From contig JAGYXB010001758.1 of NCBI GenBank assembly GCA_022495005.1, forward strand, positions 540,689-604,688: a DNA stretch of 64,000 nucleotides, read 5' to 3'. Of the stretch, positions 39,495-50,720 are shown piece by piece. Both the position numbers and the translations under genes were made by a program. This DNA is from Rhyacophila brunnea. Taxonomy: Eukaryota > Arthropoda > Insecta > Trichoptera > Rhyacophilidae. The notes below the pieces were generated by a model. That model was given only the letters and a program-made list of their open reading frames with translations, ran no database searches and was not told where the DNA came from. How positions within the stretch are numbered: position 1 is the first letter of the stretch; each line of letters begins with the position of its first letter.

Positions 39495-40369
39495 CCTCAA
39501 ATTGCAAGGAAGGTATGAATGTATTTAGTAATGCATTTGTTATTAGCGCTCGCCAGTATAGATGACATTTCTGACTAATGTAGTTTTGGCTGAACACACC
39601 GCATAAATTATCTACGTATATTATAATAAATCAGGATAAACATTAAATCGTCACTGTTCTAGCAGAAGACACTAATTCGAAAAAATGACATATTGAGTTA
39701 GTTATACCAAAATGTTCCTTATTTCAAACTTTACCGTCTGGAAACCTTCTTAATAAATAAACAGTCTTTATTTTAAAGTCATCCTTTTTACGATTACTTA
39801 AAAAACTCACATGATAGACCATTTCAAACATTTTAAAAGCTTCAAAGTCAAATTACTCAAAACTAGTATTCTCCAGTTAGTGTGTTCTGCAGAACAGAGA
39901 CGAAATAATCGTTTTATTTGGAGTATTTGCTTATTCTATACTATAATTATATCAAATATATTATATATTCACTCAAAAATCAATAAAATAAAGTCAAGTA
40001 AACCCCGATCGTAAAAAAAATATCTAAAGCCTCTCTCATAGTCATTGTAGCCCCCAGCCAGGGTGAGTTACGTCAGTAGGCTGCATTATATTTTCTTATC
40101 GGCAATGCGCAGGACTTGTGCGTCCGCCGGGATGCGAGCGCGTGCGAGATAAGATGCCACCCTCTCGCAATGCAATTGTGCACTGCACTGCTTTGTGACA
40201 GAGGTGTACTTAATACGAACAAAATTAAATCAATTGTATATAACTATTTCTTTTATTCAACGAATAATTCACAAGATTTTAAGAATTTAAGTATGTACCA
40301 TTCTAATAATTATTGAATATACATAATTTTGAAAACACTCATGAGAAAGTATAGCCAATAGAAAAAATC

Positions 40370-40568
40370 GGTACAGTTCGGTTATGAGGAATACAGCGGA
40401 AAACACAATTTGAAAATAGCCGATATACTGAATTATTTGTAAGGTTAACCTAACCAAACCTAACCAAACCTAACCAAACCTAAACTAACCCAAACTAACA
40501 AATAATCCAGTATAACGGGTATTGTCAAAATGTGTTTTCCGCTGTATTCCTCATAACCGAACTGTACC
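40370..40568. mobile_element. Foldback hairpin element, 8-bp TSD, telomere-like loop
   Basis: Two arms of 71 bp (40370-40440 and 40498-40568) are near-perfect inverted copies starting GGTACAGTTCGGTTATGAGG. The 57-bp loop is a degenerate CCTAACCAAA tandem. AAAAAATC is exact at 40362-40369 and 40569-40576. A truncated relative starts at 63889. Confidence 0.85.
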
Positions 40569-40594
40569 AAAAAATCTTTTTTGAAAAAAGTGAG

Positions 40595-40668
40595 ACACCC
40601 AGCAGGAATCGAACCTGCGTCTCTTGGGTAACGCGCCCTGTGCATTACTACTATACTACGACTGCCAT
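40595..40668 (-). repeat. tRNA-like sequence (pseudogene or SINE head)
   Basis: On the minus strand: GCAGTCGTAGTATAGTAGTA (A box), then GCAGGTTCGATTCCTGCTGG (B box and T arm). The T arm pairs, but the acceptor stem (GGCAGTC versus GGGTGTC) does not, so a functional tRNA is unlikely. Confidence 0.55.
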
Positions 40669-41009
40669 GCTTACTTGCGACAAATTTTAACTATTGGCCT
40701 TTTCAATACCTCCTCATAAGCGCTCTCTAAATTGTGTTACGGTAGGCGATCGGTTTTTGTATTATAAATTAAAGTATTTATTACCTACGTTAATTACTAA
40801 CCGACGTCACGGAACACTCCAATATTTTCTGTTGTAACTTACTTGAACTTGCTAATAAGATTTTTTTCTATTGGCTATATTATTTTCTCATGAGTGTTTT
40901 CAAAATTATGTGTGTTTAAAACAATTGTATTTAGGGGGTCGGTATATAGTGTATTGAAGATATGAAAAAGTGGTAGATAAGTACCGTTGTAAAAATTTGT
41001 TTTTTTAAA

Positions 41010-41110
41010 CCATGTCCGATTCTATGATCATAATATGGGCATCCACCGAGTGTGGGTTGTATTAATAGACTTTTGTTTGTTTTTTTTTTTACGAAAAATG
41101 GATGTTAGCT
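41010..41110 (-). repeat. 3' half of the CGATGACCGAG SINE
   Basis: CATGTCCGATTCTATGATCA and ACGAAAAATGGATGTTAGCT match the 3' part of the SINEs at 41799 and 61219. Confidence 0.65.
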
Positions 41111-41295
41111 TAACATTTAAATTGCGCAGATTGCGATTTTTTTACTGCACACGAATTACTTAGGTTAGGTAAATTTAATTACTGTTACCGTTATTATTTC
41201 CGGCTGACTGAATTAAGTGAAGCCTATTACACCGTTTTCTCTCGCTGTCATATTTTCTGACAAAACTATCGAAATTCACGGTTATGTGGTATATT

Positions 41296-41539
41296 CAATG
41301 ACACTATTATGGACAACGCACTCAATACGGTAGCTACCAAGTAAATTCGCGCATAGCGACATTTGCACATGTATAGGTAGACATCATGCCATTTCCATTA
41401 TGCGATATCACGCATCAGGAATTTATAGCAATATCACCTTTATTGTAATGGCGTTAGAACAGATTATGCCATTCGGCAGACCCGACAAAAAAGTGAGTGT
41501 CATTTTTTTCCAGATGCTTCGTACATATTAATGTTATTG
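41296..41539 (+). mobile_element. Family E hAT-like MITE, copy 1
   Basis: CAATGACACTATTATGGACA...CATATTAATGTTATTG (imperfect TIR). Closely matches 51013-51378, including GGAATTTATAGCAATATCAC. The target duplication is not visible here. Confidence 0.7.
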
Positions 41540-41690
41540 ATTTTAATATAGTGAAGAGGAGCTTATTGAATTGGGTGTCTTCTATGTGATTTTAATACGG
41601 TCCAGTACAAGACCCTCTATAATCAGGCTATTTCATGAAGATGTAAATTTTGATCATAGTGCTAGTTATTTTACCACGTTTTTCTTAGCT
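41540..41690 (+). repeat. Family F repeat, copy 1
   Basis: TTATTGAATTGGGTGTCTTC and ATACGGTCCAGTACAAGACC are near-identical to 60240-60375. Confidence 0.7.
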
Positions 41691-41798
41691 CGTATTCTTG
41701 TTTGTCCGGTGGTTGTCATTGAGTGTTTGTGCATGTGGATTGTATCATGGAAAGATTGTACGGGTGGCGAAAAATTTAATAATAAATAATTATTTACG

Positions 41799-42040
41799 CC
41801 CACGATGACCGAGTGGCATAAACGTCGGCTTATAATGTCGTGGGTCCCAGGTACGAATCCTGGGTCTGGCAAAACACTCATATTGTTTTTCAATTTGTGT
41901 TTGGAGTCAGAGTATGGACCAAATAGATTGAGCAAGTGGCTGACATCAATTTCTCGTAAAAATAAAAATCTGTTAATACAACCCTCTACTATGTGGAGGC
42001 ACATAATAATAATATGATCCTGTTAGGATCGGACATGGTC
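41799..42040 (+). repeat. tRNA-derived SINE, complete copy
   Basis: The head CCCACGATGACCGAGTGGCA (A box TGACCGAGTGG, as in class II tRNAs) and CAGGTACGAATCCTGGGTC (B box) are followed by a non-tRNA body ending GGATCGGACATGGTC. A reverse copy is at 61219-61448. RNA polymerase III-type internal promoter boxes are visible. Confidence 0.85.
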
Positions 42041-42577
42041 TTATATTACTTTTTTCTAAATGTGTCCACCCTAAACCATTGTCTGCGTGTGCGCTAGCAC
42101 TCAGGCATCTCCTAGGTGCGGCCCTGTTTAATAGTTTCATATCTAGTGCATAGAATGTACCTACAATGTAGAAGGTAACCATAAACGGTAGGGGCCAGAG
42201 AAGATCATGGTCTCTAGATATGAGGACATACGCTAGGATTATAGGATCACCAGGATTTCAAGCACATACATATAATATATCGCAAACATTCAGTGCTACG
42301 AGTATATGAATATCTATGTCGCATTATTTGTTACAAGTGACTGATTGTCTGTATCTAGTTTAAAAATATATTTAACTCTACCAATTATTCTTAATTTTTT
42401 TATAGCTTAAACTACATTATACCTAGTTAAGTGTTATGATAACATTATAATTTATAATCATCCTGTCACAACAGTCGTTTATAGAATGTTTCAATTATTT
42501 AATTATAGCTCGTCCCGTAGTCCCGAGGTCTAAGCGTCCGACTCTCATGTTTCATTATAGTGTTTATTACACTAATT

Positions 42578-43401
42578 CAGGGTTTCCCAGACTTTTTCTA
42601 CAATGGAACACTTCGCAAACCAGGAAATTTTAACGGAACACTTAGTTTATTTCGTAGGTTATTTATTAGCGCAGCTAACCGTTCTGCCAATTTTGGCAAC
42701 TTTCGTTAAACTGACAAGACTTGTCAGCCGGTCAGTTAAAAACAATATTCGTACCCCATCTTTTTCAAGCGCACGGTGTGAGAAAATATGGTCCTTCGCC
42801 TGTACTTAGATCATGGCCCCACATCCCGAAGCGGGCCCCCAGACTAGGATCTTTGGCGGGCCCCCTACTTATCGCTAAGGTTAAAGGCAATGTGATGATC
42901 TACAGTTGCATATTCCAAATGGTGTTCGAGGTAAAATTAAGGGTATTTTTAGCGATTTTTTGTATTTTTAATACATCCACTTTTATGTTGATTGCACAAT
43001 TATGGACATGTCAAATATCGACAATGATCAAAAATTGTAAGTATGGCAAAACCACATACTACTAAATTTTAGTAGGCTTGAAATGAAACAGCGCGGCAGG
43101 TTTTTACTCTTAGTGCATGTTTGTGATGTGTGTTTATCTCACTTGGCTGGTCGATCTCTCACGTCGATCCCCCCTTGACTGGGAGCCATGACCTACCTAG
43201 ATACTTGACGTCATAATCATCACTCGCCTTTCAATATGATGTAGATTCTTTAATTATTTTAGTTTTAATTATTTTACTTCTACCTAGTAGAAGATCTTTC
43301 AATGTGATGCAGTGTATAAAACCTTTCCAAATGGTCGCGGAACGCCTATTCAGGTTCGGCGGAGCACTGGTGTTCCGCGGAACATAGTTTGGGAAACCCT
43401 G
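42578..43401. mobile_element. hAT-type element, 824 bp, with nested J element
   Basis: TIR CAGGGTTTCCCA(GA)CT / AGTTTGGGAAACCCTG. Flanks CACTAATT (42570-42577) and CACTAATG (43402-43409) match at 7 of 8. Subterminal GGAACAC / GTGTTCC repeats. A J element lies inside. No transposase. Confidence 0.85.
42812..43190. mobile_element. Family J element, copy 3 (nested)
   Basis: CATGGCCCCACATCCCGAAG...TTGACTGGGAGCCATG, inside the 824-bp hAT element. Flanks ACTTAGAT / ACCTACCT agree at 5 of 8, which is weak. Confidence 0.7.
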
Positions 43402-43534
43402 CACTAATGTATATATGTAGGTACGACAGTGACGTCCCTAGACAAAATGCCGCCCCTAGGCAGCGTCAAAATGCCGCCCCATTTTTTTATCATCCTTTCA
43501 TTACTCCAATATCTAAGAAATGTGTTGTATGAAG

Positions 43535-43913
43535 CATGGCCCCCGCATCCTGAAGCGGGCCCCCAGGCTAAGGATCTTTGGCAGCCCCCCTACCTATCGC
43601 TTAGGATAAAGGCAGTGTGACGCTCTACAGTAATGTTTTCCAAATGGTGTACGCGTTAAAATTGATGCGTATATTTAGTGTTTTTTTGTATATTTTAATA
43701 CACCCATTTGAATTATGGAGTTTTTGAGTATCGCTACACAATTATAAATTGTATTGTACAACCACATAATTTGAAATATTAATATCATTGAAGAAAATAG
43801 CGCCGCAGGCGAATTTTTTGCTATTAGAGCAAATTTGTGATATGTGTTTATTTCACTTATCGAGCCCGGGACCCAGGCTAGAGCCCTGTCACCCCCCCCT
43901 TGTGGGGGGCATG
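43535..43913. mobile_element. Family J element, copy 2 (nested)
   Basis: CATGGCCCCCGCATCCTGAA...TTGTGGGGGGCATG. Flanks GTATGAAG / GTATGGAT match at 6 of 8, supporting an 8-bp target. 379 bp. Confidence 0.75.
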
Positions 43914-44094
43914 GTATGGATGGATACATTACTAACAAAATATATCTACCACTAAGCTGAATCATAAAACATTAAATTTAGATATTAATAAATAAATAAG
44001 CGAATAAATATAATATTAGTTAAACACTTACCCAACTCACCAGAGTCTGAGATGCCATTTGGTTGATATGTCTGACACATTTGAGTCGCTTAGA

Positions 44095-44512
44095 ATCATA
44101 ACTCACATATTCCAAAAATCAAGTTTTGAGATAATCGCTAAAAACCAACAGAGCACTATTTTTTGCAATAAGAAGAACAGTATTGAACTCCATGAATATT
44201 AATGAGTGAGAGAGTCGAATAACTTTTTTTTTTTTTTTAAATATATATACCTAATACTCCTAACGTTGCAGACATACAACATACTATGAGAAATAGAGCT
44301 CCCCGATTGGTTAGGAAGGCGTCAGTGACAAAACTCCATTCTTTGAAATATGCGAGATATTACACCAACAATGAACTTTGTCAACGATTTTCACATGGTT
44401 TAAATTGACTTTAAATACTCAACTATTTTTCGGTATATAGATTAATTCATTTAGAATCACTTGGCATATTTAACTAAAAAACGACAAAATTGCAATATGT
44501 GAGTTATGACTC
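44095..44512. repeat. Foldback element inside the 2.1-kb hAT
   Basis: TCATAACTCACATATT near 44096 is inverted as AATATGTGAGTTATGA near 44496. Further inward the arms diverge. Confidence 0.55.
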
Positions 44513-45634
44513 CAAGTTTGGTCTGTACCATTTAGTAATACCTACGCAGACGCACGCATTACACCATTTTTTCTATGCTATTATTGTACCCTACAATATG
44601 TAAACACAATAATTTTCCTCATTATTTATTTAATATAAACCTATTTTTAATCATAAATGCACTATTAATTAATAGTCTCAACACTCAACCGTTGATGATT
44701 GAAATAAAATACCCAAATCCACACTGATATCAGCACAAAATATGTTTACAAAAAAATGACTTAAAAGAAGGTATTGTTATTCACAGCACGATAAATACGA
44801 TATAATCTAGGTAGGTACCTACTAGTGTACATTTTTATTACAATTAGCTGGTACTTAATGTAGATAGTATTATATGCACGAATACTAATTGATTATGTCA
44901 AATGTCAATGGATTAATAATAATTATGAATATCTATTTTGCAATAGGTACATCCAGCAACTTTTAAATCTCGGGAATGACTGGCAAAAATATTTGGATAA
45001 ATTAAAAAATACGGAAGTATGTACCTATCTATAAATCTCTACCATAATTTTCCTTGTTTCGTCACCAACGTTGAAATCTATAAAGGTAATATTATTTTGT
45101 TTCAATACCTATCTACGTCGCTTGTTCGGCGCCACCCATGGCGCGACGGCTTTTGCGCGTATACCTACATAATATCACTGTTATGAAAGCAACTCTTTAA
45201 TCTGAGTAAATGACATTATATTATTATATTATGGATTTTTGGTATTTTACATTTATCATTCATAATGCGTCTACGTGCCAAGAGTAGTAAAAATATTTTT
45301 ATAGGCATTTTGTATACGAAACCGAGCAGTCAAAAATAAAACAAAAATTCCTCGCGAAGCGTGGTGACATCATACTAAAATATGTACTCTAGTAAACACT
45401 GGATAAAAAAAACATCCGGAAAAAAACATCTCCAACGCTCTGGTTATAATATAACTAATTTAGGTAGCTATTTCTATATAATACCAAATAATTCTCCTCG
45501 ATTTGCCGCCCTTCGAGTATCTGCCGCCCCCAAGCGACGCTCAATCTGCCTACCCCCACGGGACGTCACTGAGGTACGACATATCAACAGTACCTAATAG
45601 GTATTTATCAGATGAAAACAAATGCACATTTAAG

Positions 45635-46205
45635 CAGTGGCGAAGGGTGGAGGTAGGCAATTAAGATTCGACATAAATAGTGCACACTAAACTTTGTTAG
45701 TCAAATGTTTTCATTGAACTAAGACTACAAATTCCAGATAGTGTTGGTTGTTTTTTTTTAATTCCATTAAACCCTGCGTAAACCAAGCCATAATAGATAA
45801 TAGTCAAAAAATATTCGTTTATCTACTTATAAAATCTAAAATTATGCCATTAAACCATACATAATTTTAGATATTTAATCTATTATGGTTTGGCTAGGCA
45901 GGGCTTAATGAATTTAAAAAAAACTAACCAAAAACATTATTTTGTAATTTGTATTCTTAATTCACAGAAAACACATAAGTATGGCTGAAAAGTGTGTAGT
46001 ATTTTGTCGGACCGTCTATAGGCCGTACTTAAAATATTATAGTTTTAGTTTAGGCAGGGTTTAATTGAATTTAAAAAACTAACCAGCACCATCTGCAAGT
46101 TGTAACTATTGTTAGTTTAACGACAACAAATATGGATGACTGACAAAGTTTAGTGTGCACTATTCATGTTGAATCTTAACAGCCTACCTCCACCCCTCGC
46201 CACTG
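45635..46205. mobile_element. Family A hAT-like MITE, 571 bp
   Basis: CAGTGGCGAAGGGTGGAGG...CCACCCCTCGCCACTG, flanked by CATTTAAG and CACTTATG (6 of 8). Confidence 0.82.
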
Positions 46206-47769
46206 CACTTATGGTACCTATCTACCTGTTATAAATCAGTATTGCCAACATAACGTTCTTCTTGCCAGATCTAGCATTTTTCGACACAGCAGAAAGCTTA
46301 AAAATAGTCGGGCTGGGGCACTGAATAGTTAATTGCAATGGTAGTGCTATTTATTAATTATTTTAGAATGCAATGCGGTAACCTGTTCGGAGTAAATAAA
46401 GAGTTTAGATTAAATATTTGATTCAAATTAATTAATGTATTACCATTTTACAACAATGATCATTTTCTACAAACAGTACGGTAATAGGTACCTACCTATT
46501 GCATTTGAACAATACGCAATAAGTGCTACTTCGATTGAACTTGGCAGCATCGTGCCCCGACCTGAACATAGTAGGCATTTCTTGTGCCATAGCAACACTA
46601 TAATGAATGTTACATGTAATTTAAGTAATGACCAATTTTCATCTTTGATCTCGTAAAAACTATGTTGATAATAATAACTCATTTTTTGAAGTGCTAGTTT
46701 CTAGACAATTTGTTTTATTTTCAGAAAATCTAGCATTTTTCAAAGTAGGCTAAAATTTTTTACTCTGTCTAGAATATTTTTGTGAGTGATCTTTGGCTAC
46801 ACTGGTTATAATAACTATACACATAGCAGGAGGCGCGAGACATTGTGATGTACCGAGGGGAATGGGATGACCTTATGCTTGTGGTGTCTTTAGAGATCGG
46901 GCATGCTCTTCGTAATCAAATATTATAATCATAATAGTTAGATATTTTTGGATATTCATATTACAATATTTATACTGAATATTCGATGACTAATTTAGAA
47001 AAAAATGAATTTAGTGTCGCTGACATTGGCTCCTAATTTCATCATTACGTAAGGAGATACTATCAAAGTCGTACACCATACCATATTTTCTCCCATAGAG
47101 AGAAGTACCAAGCTGTTAGTTGGTAGGTATGTCATTCAATAATTAATGTATTTAATGGTTATACTATCATATAAATAGCCTGACCGCACGTCACTGGTAC
47201 TTAGGTAGGTACCTAATTCAATTTTGACATTCAATTAGTCAATAATATGCAGTTATTTAGATTAGAAATAATTAAAATTAAAATGAATAATGTTCACCTT
47301 CTGCAAATTGCACTTCCACAGCACCCTGTAAAAGTGTCAAGATTTTTACTCCCCCTTTCGATTTTCCAACCCTTCGATGTTGTACCTATATCCAATTTCC
47401 AACATTTATTTTGTTTCTATTTACATAATGTTATCATCCCTCCCCGATGACTCCTGAATGAAGGCATACCCTGGTGACAATAGTTACTATAGGTTCTACA
47501 AATAGGTATATTGGACTATCTATGTATTTCTTGCGGGTAAAAGGTGAACTGAGGACATGGCTGGACTGCTTCACAAGCGATTTGAACATGCTCCATGCTC
47601 GGCCAAAAGAAATTTAAGAGAAACGTGTTGTAGCAACGGACTGTGGAGCTAAAGATATGACATAGGTGCCTACCTAATTACCTATCGATATTATTTAATT
47701 TACTCGGATGGAAAACAAGCGTCATTGGATTTAGCAAACCAGATACGTCCGCAGTGTGTCACCATATGG
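46206..47769. other. Unassigned intergenic DNA
   Basis: No coding or repeat terminus that I can support. Short open frames at 46435 and 47247 have no motif or splice context. Confidence 0.45.
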
Positions 47770-48884
47770 CAGTGGTGGCGAACCTATGGCACGCGACATG
47801 ATTTGGCATGGCACGCGTTTGATGTGAAAAAATACATATATTATAATAATATATGACGGATCGAATTATATAAAATAATTACAAGATAAAAAGATCTTTT
47901 TATATACCACGTTTTTAAATTTTCTGTTGAATCATATAAACTTGACAATTCTATGTATTAATAATTTAGGACAAATAAGGCAATTGTCAACAAATCATTT
48001 TTTTGCTATTTTGCAACAAATAAAGAAATATATAATACTGAAATGTCATTTTAATTTCCATAGTAACGCACGTATATATTGATAATTTAGTTGCTAGAAC
48101 CACTCCCTTAGCAACCAATAATGGTGTCGAAATAAATTTTCATACAAAACAGAATTAACTGAAAATGAATTTAATTCTACTTAAAGATGGCTAAAAGTAT
48201 TAAAAGAATGCAGTGGCATCTTGTTCTGATCTAGTCGGAAAGTTAGTTAAAAATCAATTGCAAGATTTGTACTGGATAAACAACCACCGGACAAACAAGA
48301 ATACGAGCTAAGAAAAACTTGGTAAAATAGCAGGTAAATACTCCTCAAGAATAAGCATTGAGTTAATATAAAGGTCGGTCCTTAGGCTTTATGCGCCACA
48401 TATAATATTATCGAACTAACCTCACCAGGCGGCGAAGGGTGCCGTGCCGCGAGCCTCTAATTTTGATCGATTTACAATGCTTGAGACCACTGTAGCGAGA
48501 GAATGTCTCATCTGATCTGAGCAATTATTCTAATGTCAATTTGTGTGTAAAGAACCAAATTAATTAATAAATTAACAAAAAAATTCATTTCTATCCACAA
48601 AAAATGACTGCATCAAATAAGAACCAAAAACTTGGTGAATGTAGTAATTCGGGCAGTTTCATAATTGGTGGACCGAAATGTATGGCGTAATTGAATAAAA
48701 GCGATAAAGCTATACATTGTATGTGTGCTATGTTCTGTAAGTGGTATTTAGAACATCATCATTTTTTAAATAGAATTTTTAAAAACTATTTTTCCCCGTG
48801 AAAAACTGCTCGCCACGTGAGACAGTCGAAAAATAATATTTGAGATATTTTGGCACGCGTACGTAAAAAGGTTCACCAATCCTG
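47770..48884. mobile_element. hAT-type element, exact 8-bp TSD (CCATATGG)
   Basis: CAGTGGTGGCGAACCTATGG...AAGGTTCACCAATCCTG, with subterminal GGCACGCG / GGCACGCGT. CCATATGG at 47762-47769 and 48885-48892. 1115 bp, including a nested family B copy. No transposase frame. Confidence 0.88.
47880..48324 (+). repeat. Family B repeat, copy 3 (nested in hAT)
   Basis: TACAAGATAAAAAGATC to AACTTGGTA, with TTCCATAGTAACGCACGT. Confidence 0.8.
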
Positions 48885-48984
48885 CCATATGGCATATAGG
48901 TACATACCTACCTATACGAAATTATTATTATTGTTGTAACAAGATTAGGTTGTTTTGTAATAAGGGATCGGTTTTAAAGTTGTC

Positions 48985-49155
48985 GCCCATCGGTGAAAGG
49001 GACGACGCCCGTCGCTACGGGCGTCGCTGATCGACGCCACGCGTGTCCATAATCGCGACGCAACGGGTCCTAATCCCGGACGTGTGGCCGCGTCGGTGAT
49101 ATAATAAAAAATAACAGCGCTTTTAATCAGGGCGCGTTTCCGCTTCAGTGATCGG
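48985..49155. other. GC/CpG-rich island with perfect hairpin
   Basis: In an AT-rich background this block is dense in CG. CGACGCCCGT (49003-49012) and ACGGGCGTCG (49017-49026) form a perfect 10-bp stem with a CGCT loop. No ORF. Confidence 0.5.
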
Positions 49156-49359
49156 TGGTCGGAATTAGAGCAGTGATCCCCAAACTATAATAAATGTAAC
49201 CCAACCCGCAAAAAGGATTTAATAGACATTCTTAAATTAGACATTATATTATAACATTATATTATATATGTTGCGAATCCGTAATGGTACAAATGATTTT
49301 TTTTGGGAAATGTGTTATAGATAACGTTAGATTATTTAGATCCTCATTCGATGCTGACT

Positions 49360-49480
49360 AGATAATGATTTTTTAATTACCACCTTTAAAATGCACGTTA
49401 ATTACATCGATCGACCTCCTGGTCATTACGCACCAGGTGCGTCTTCAGCGTCCAAAGTATTAGATTGGAATGTCATCTTC
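49360..49480. repeat. Family K repeat copy
   Basis: GACTAGATAATGATTTTTTAATTACC, TTACATCGATCGACCTCC and GGTCATTACGCACC match the 29.35 kb copy (opposite orientation) and the 1.5 kb copy. Confidence 0.55.
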
Positions 49481-49493
49481 AGTATTTAATAAT

Positions 49494-49932
49494 TACAAGA
49501 TAAAAAGAACTTTTTATATACAACGTTTTTAAATTTTCTGTTGAATCATATAAACTTGACTTGACTAGCTTAAACGATCAAAAAAAATTGTACTTGATAG
49601 AAATAATACTGAACTGTCATATTGATTTCCATAGTAACGCACGTATATATTAATATTAATAATTTAGTTGCTAGGACCCACTTAGCAACCAATAATAGTT
49701 TTACTTTTTACGGATTTCCTCCGAAATAACTTTTCATACAAAACAGAATTAACTGAAAATTAAATCAATTCTACTTAAAGATGGCTAAAAGTATTTAAAA
49801 AATGCATTGGAATTGTGTTCTGATAATATATTCTAAAAGTTTAAAATGTCTAGCTAGTCGGGAAGTTAGTTAAAAATCGATTGCAAGATTTGTCCCGGAC
49901 AAATAAGAATACGAGCTAAGAAAAACGTTGTA
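49494..49932 (+). repeat. Family B repeat, copy 4
   Basis: TACAAGATAAAAAGAAC to AACGTTGTA. About 439 bp. Confidence 0.82.
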
Positions 49933-50716
49933 AAAAGTGCGTCAGCAAAAGTTATTCCGTGACTAAGTTACAAATATTTTTCTGTAAATTTGGCAATTAA
50001 ATTCAGATTTGAAATTGGTATCATGAATTAATATTGTAGCCCCTTTAACTAAGCAATCCTGGTATTTTTGATTTAGGATTTCATGGTGGAAAAGTACCTA
50101 CTTATACGTATTATCTAGATGAAGATGATTTTTGCTAATCATTAAATAGCATGCATGCAAAATATGGACAAAGATAATTTTTAGATCTCATTTTTTTGAT
50201 TTTATGTCGTATTATAAAAGCATTAATAAACATAGAAACTGTGATGACTTTCTTTGACGCAAATAACGCAGTAGAAAATTTTATAGGGTGCCTCAAAACC
50301 AGTTAAAATTATTAAATTATTCTAAAATCTATTAATAAAAAAATGTGTTCCTCATAAAGTTATGTTGTTTAGTAATATCGATTTATATTTCGCAGACACA
50401 CTCAGATATTGTTGAACAATATTAACATTAACATTGGTGACGTACCGTGAGAGTAGGTAGATCATTCGTTGCTAAGAGGCAGCAAATTAATGCATCAATT
50501 TTATTGCGAATATTATATAACGTGATTTTTTTCTGTGCTGTGGTTGAAGACAGTTAAATGCTACGAAATCATATCTTTTTGTATAAATTATATTTACAAA
50601 ATATAAATGATAAATAAATTCAAGGGGATGAATTTATTTTCGAAAATTGAAATTCGATTAGAGGGTCATTAAAGTAAAGTTAAAACTACGTTAATTCATT
50701 TCATCATTTGATTATA
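49933..50716. other. Unassigned intergenic DNA
   Basis: Nothing recognised beyond weak similarity of 50247-50306 to 31806-31890. Confidence 0.4.
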
Positions 50717-50720
50717 TTAA

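Larger units (their letters stand above)
40320..40915. mobile_element. Outer foldback element enclosing hairpin and tRNA-like sequence
   Basis: Inverted ends of about 50 bp: ACATAATTTTGAAAACACTC...CCAATAGAAAAAATC on the left and GATTTTTTTCTATTGG...GAGTGTTTTCAAAATTATGT on the right. The arms differ at only a few positions. Confidence 0.7.
43427..45571. mobile_element. 2145-bp non-autonomous hAT element, exact 8-bp TSD (AGGTACGA)
   Basis: Ends CAGTGACGTCCCTAG...CACGGGACGTCACTG. AGGTACGA at 43419-43426 and 45572-45579. Near both ends are GCCGCCCC blocks. A J element and a foldback (44095-44512) lie inside. No transposase-like frame was found despite the length. Confidence 0.88.

Noticed and set aside
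40595..40668. Functional tRNA gene on the minus strand
   Set aside because: The T arm and boxes are good, but the acceptor stem does not pair and it lies in a foldback element.
41571..41789. 72-codon frame on the plus strand
   Set aside because: Half of it is the family F repeat, also present at 60240; no protein motif.
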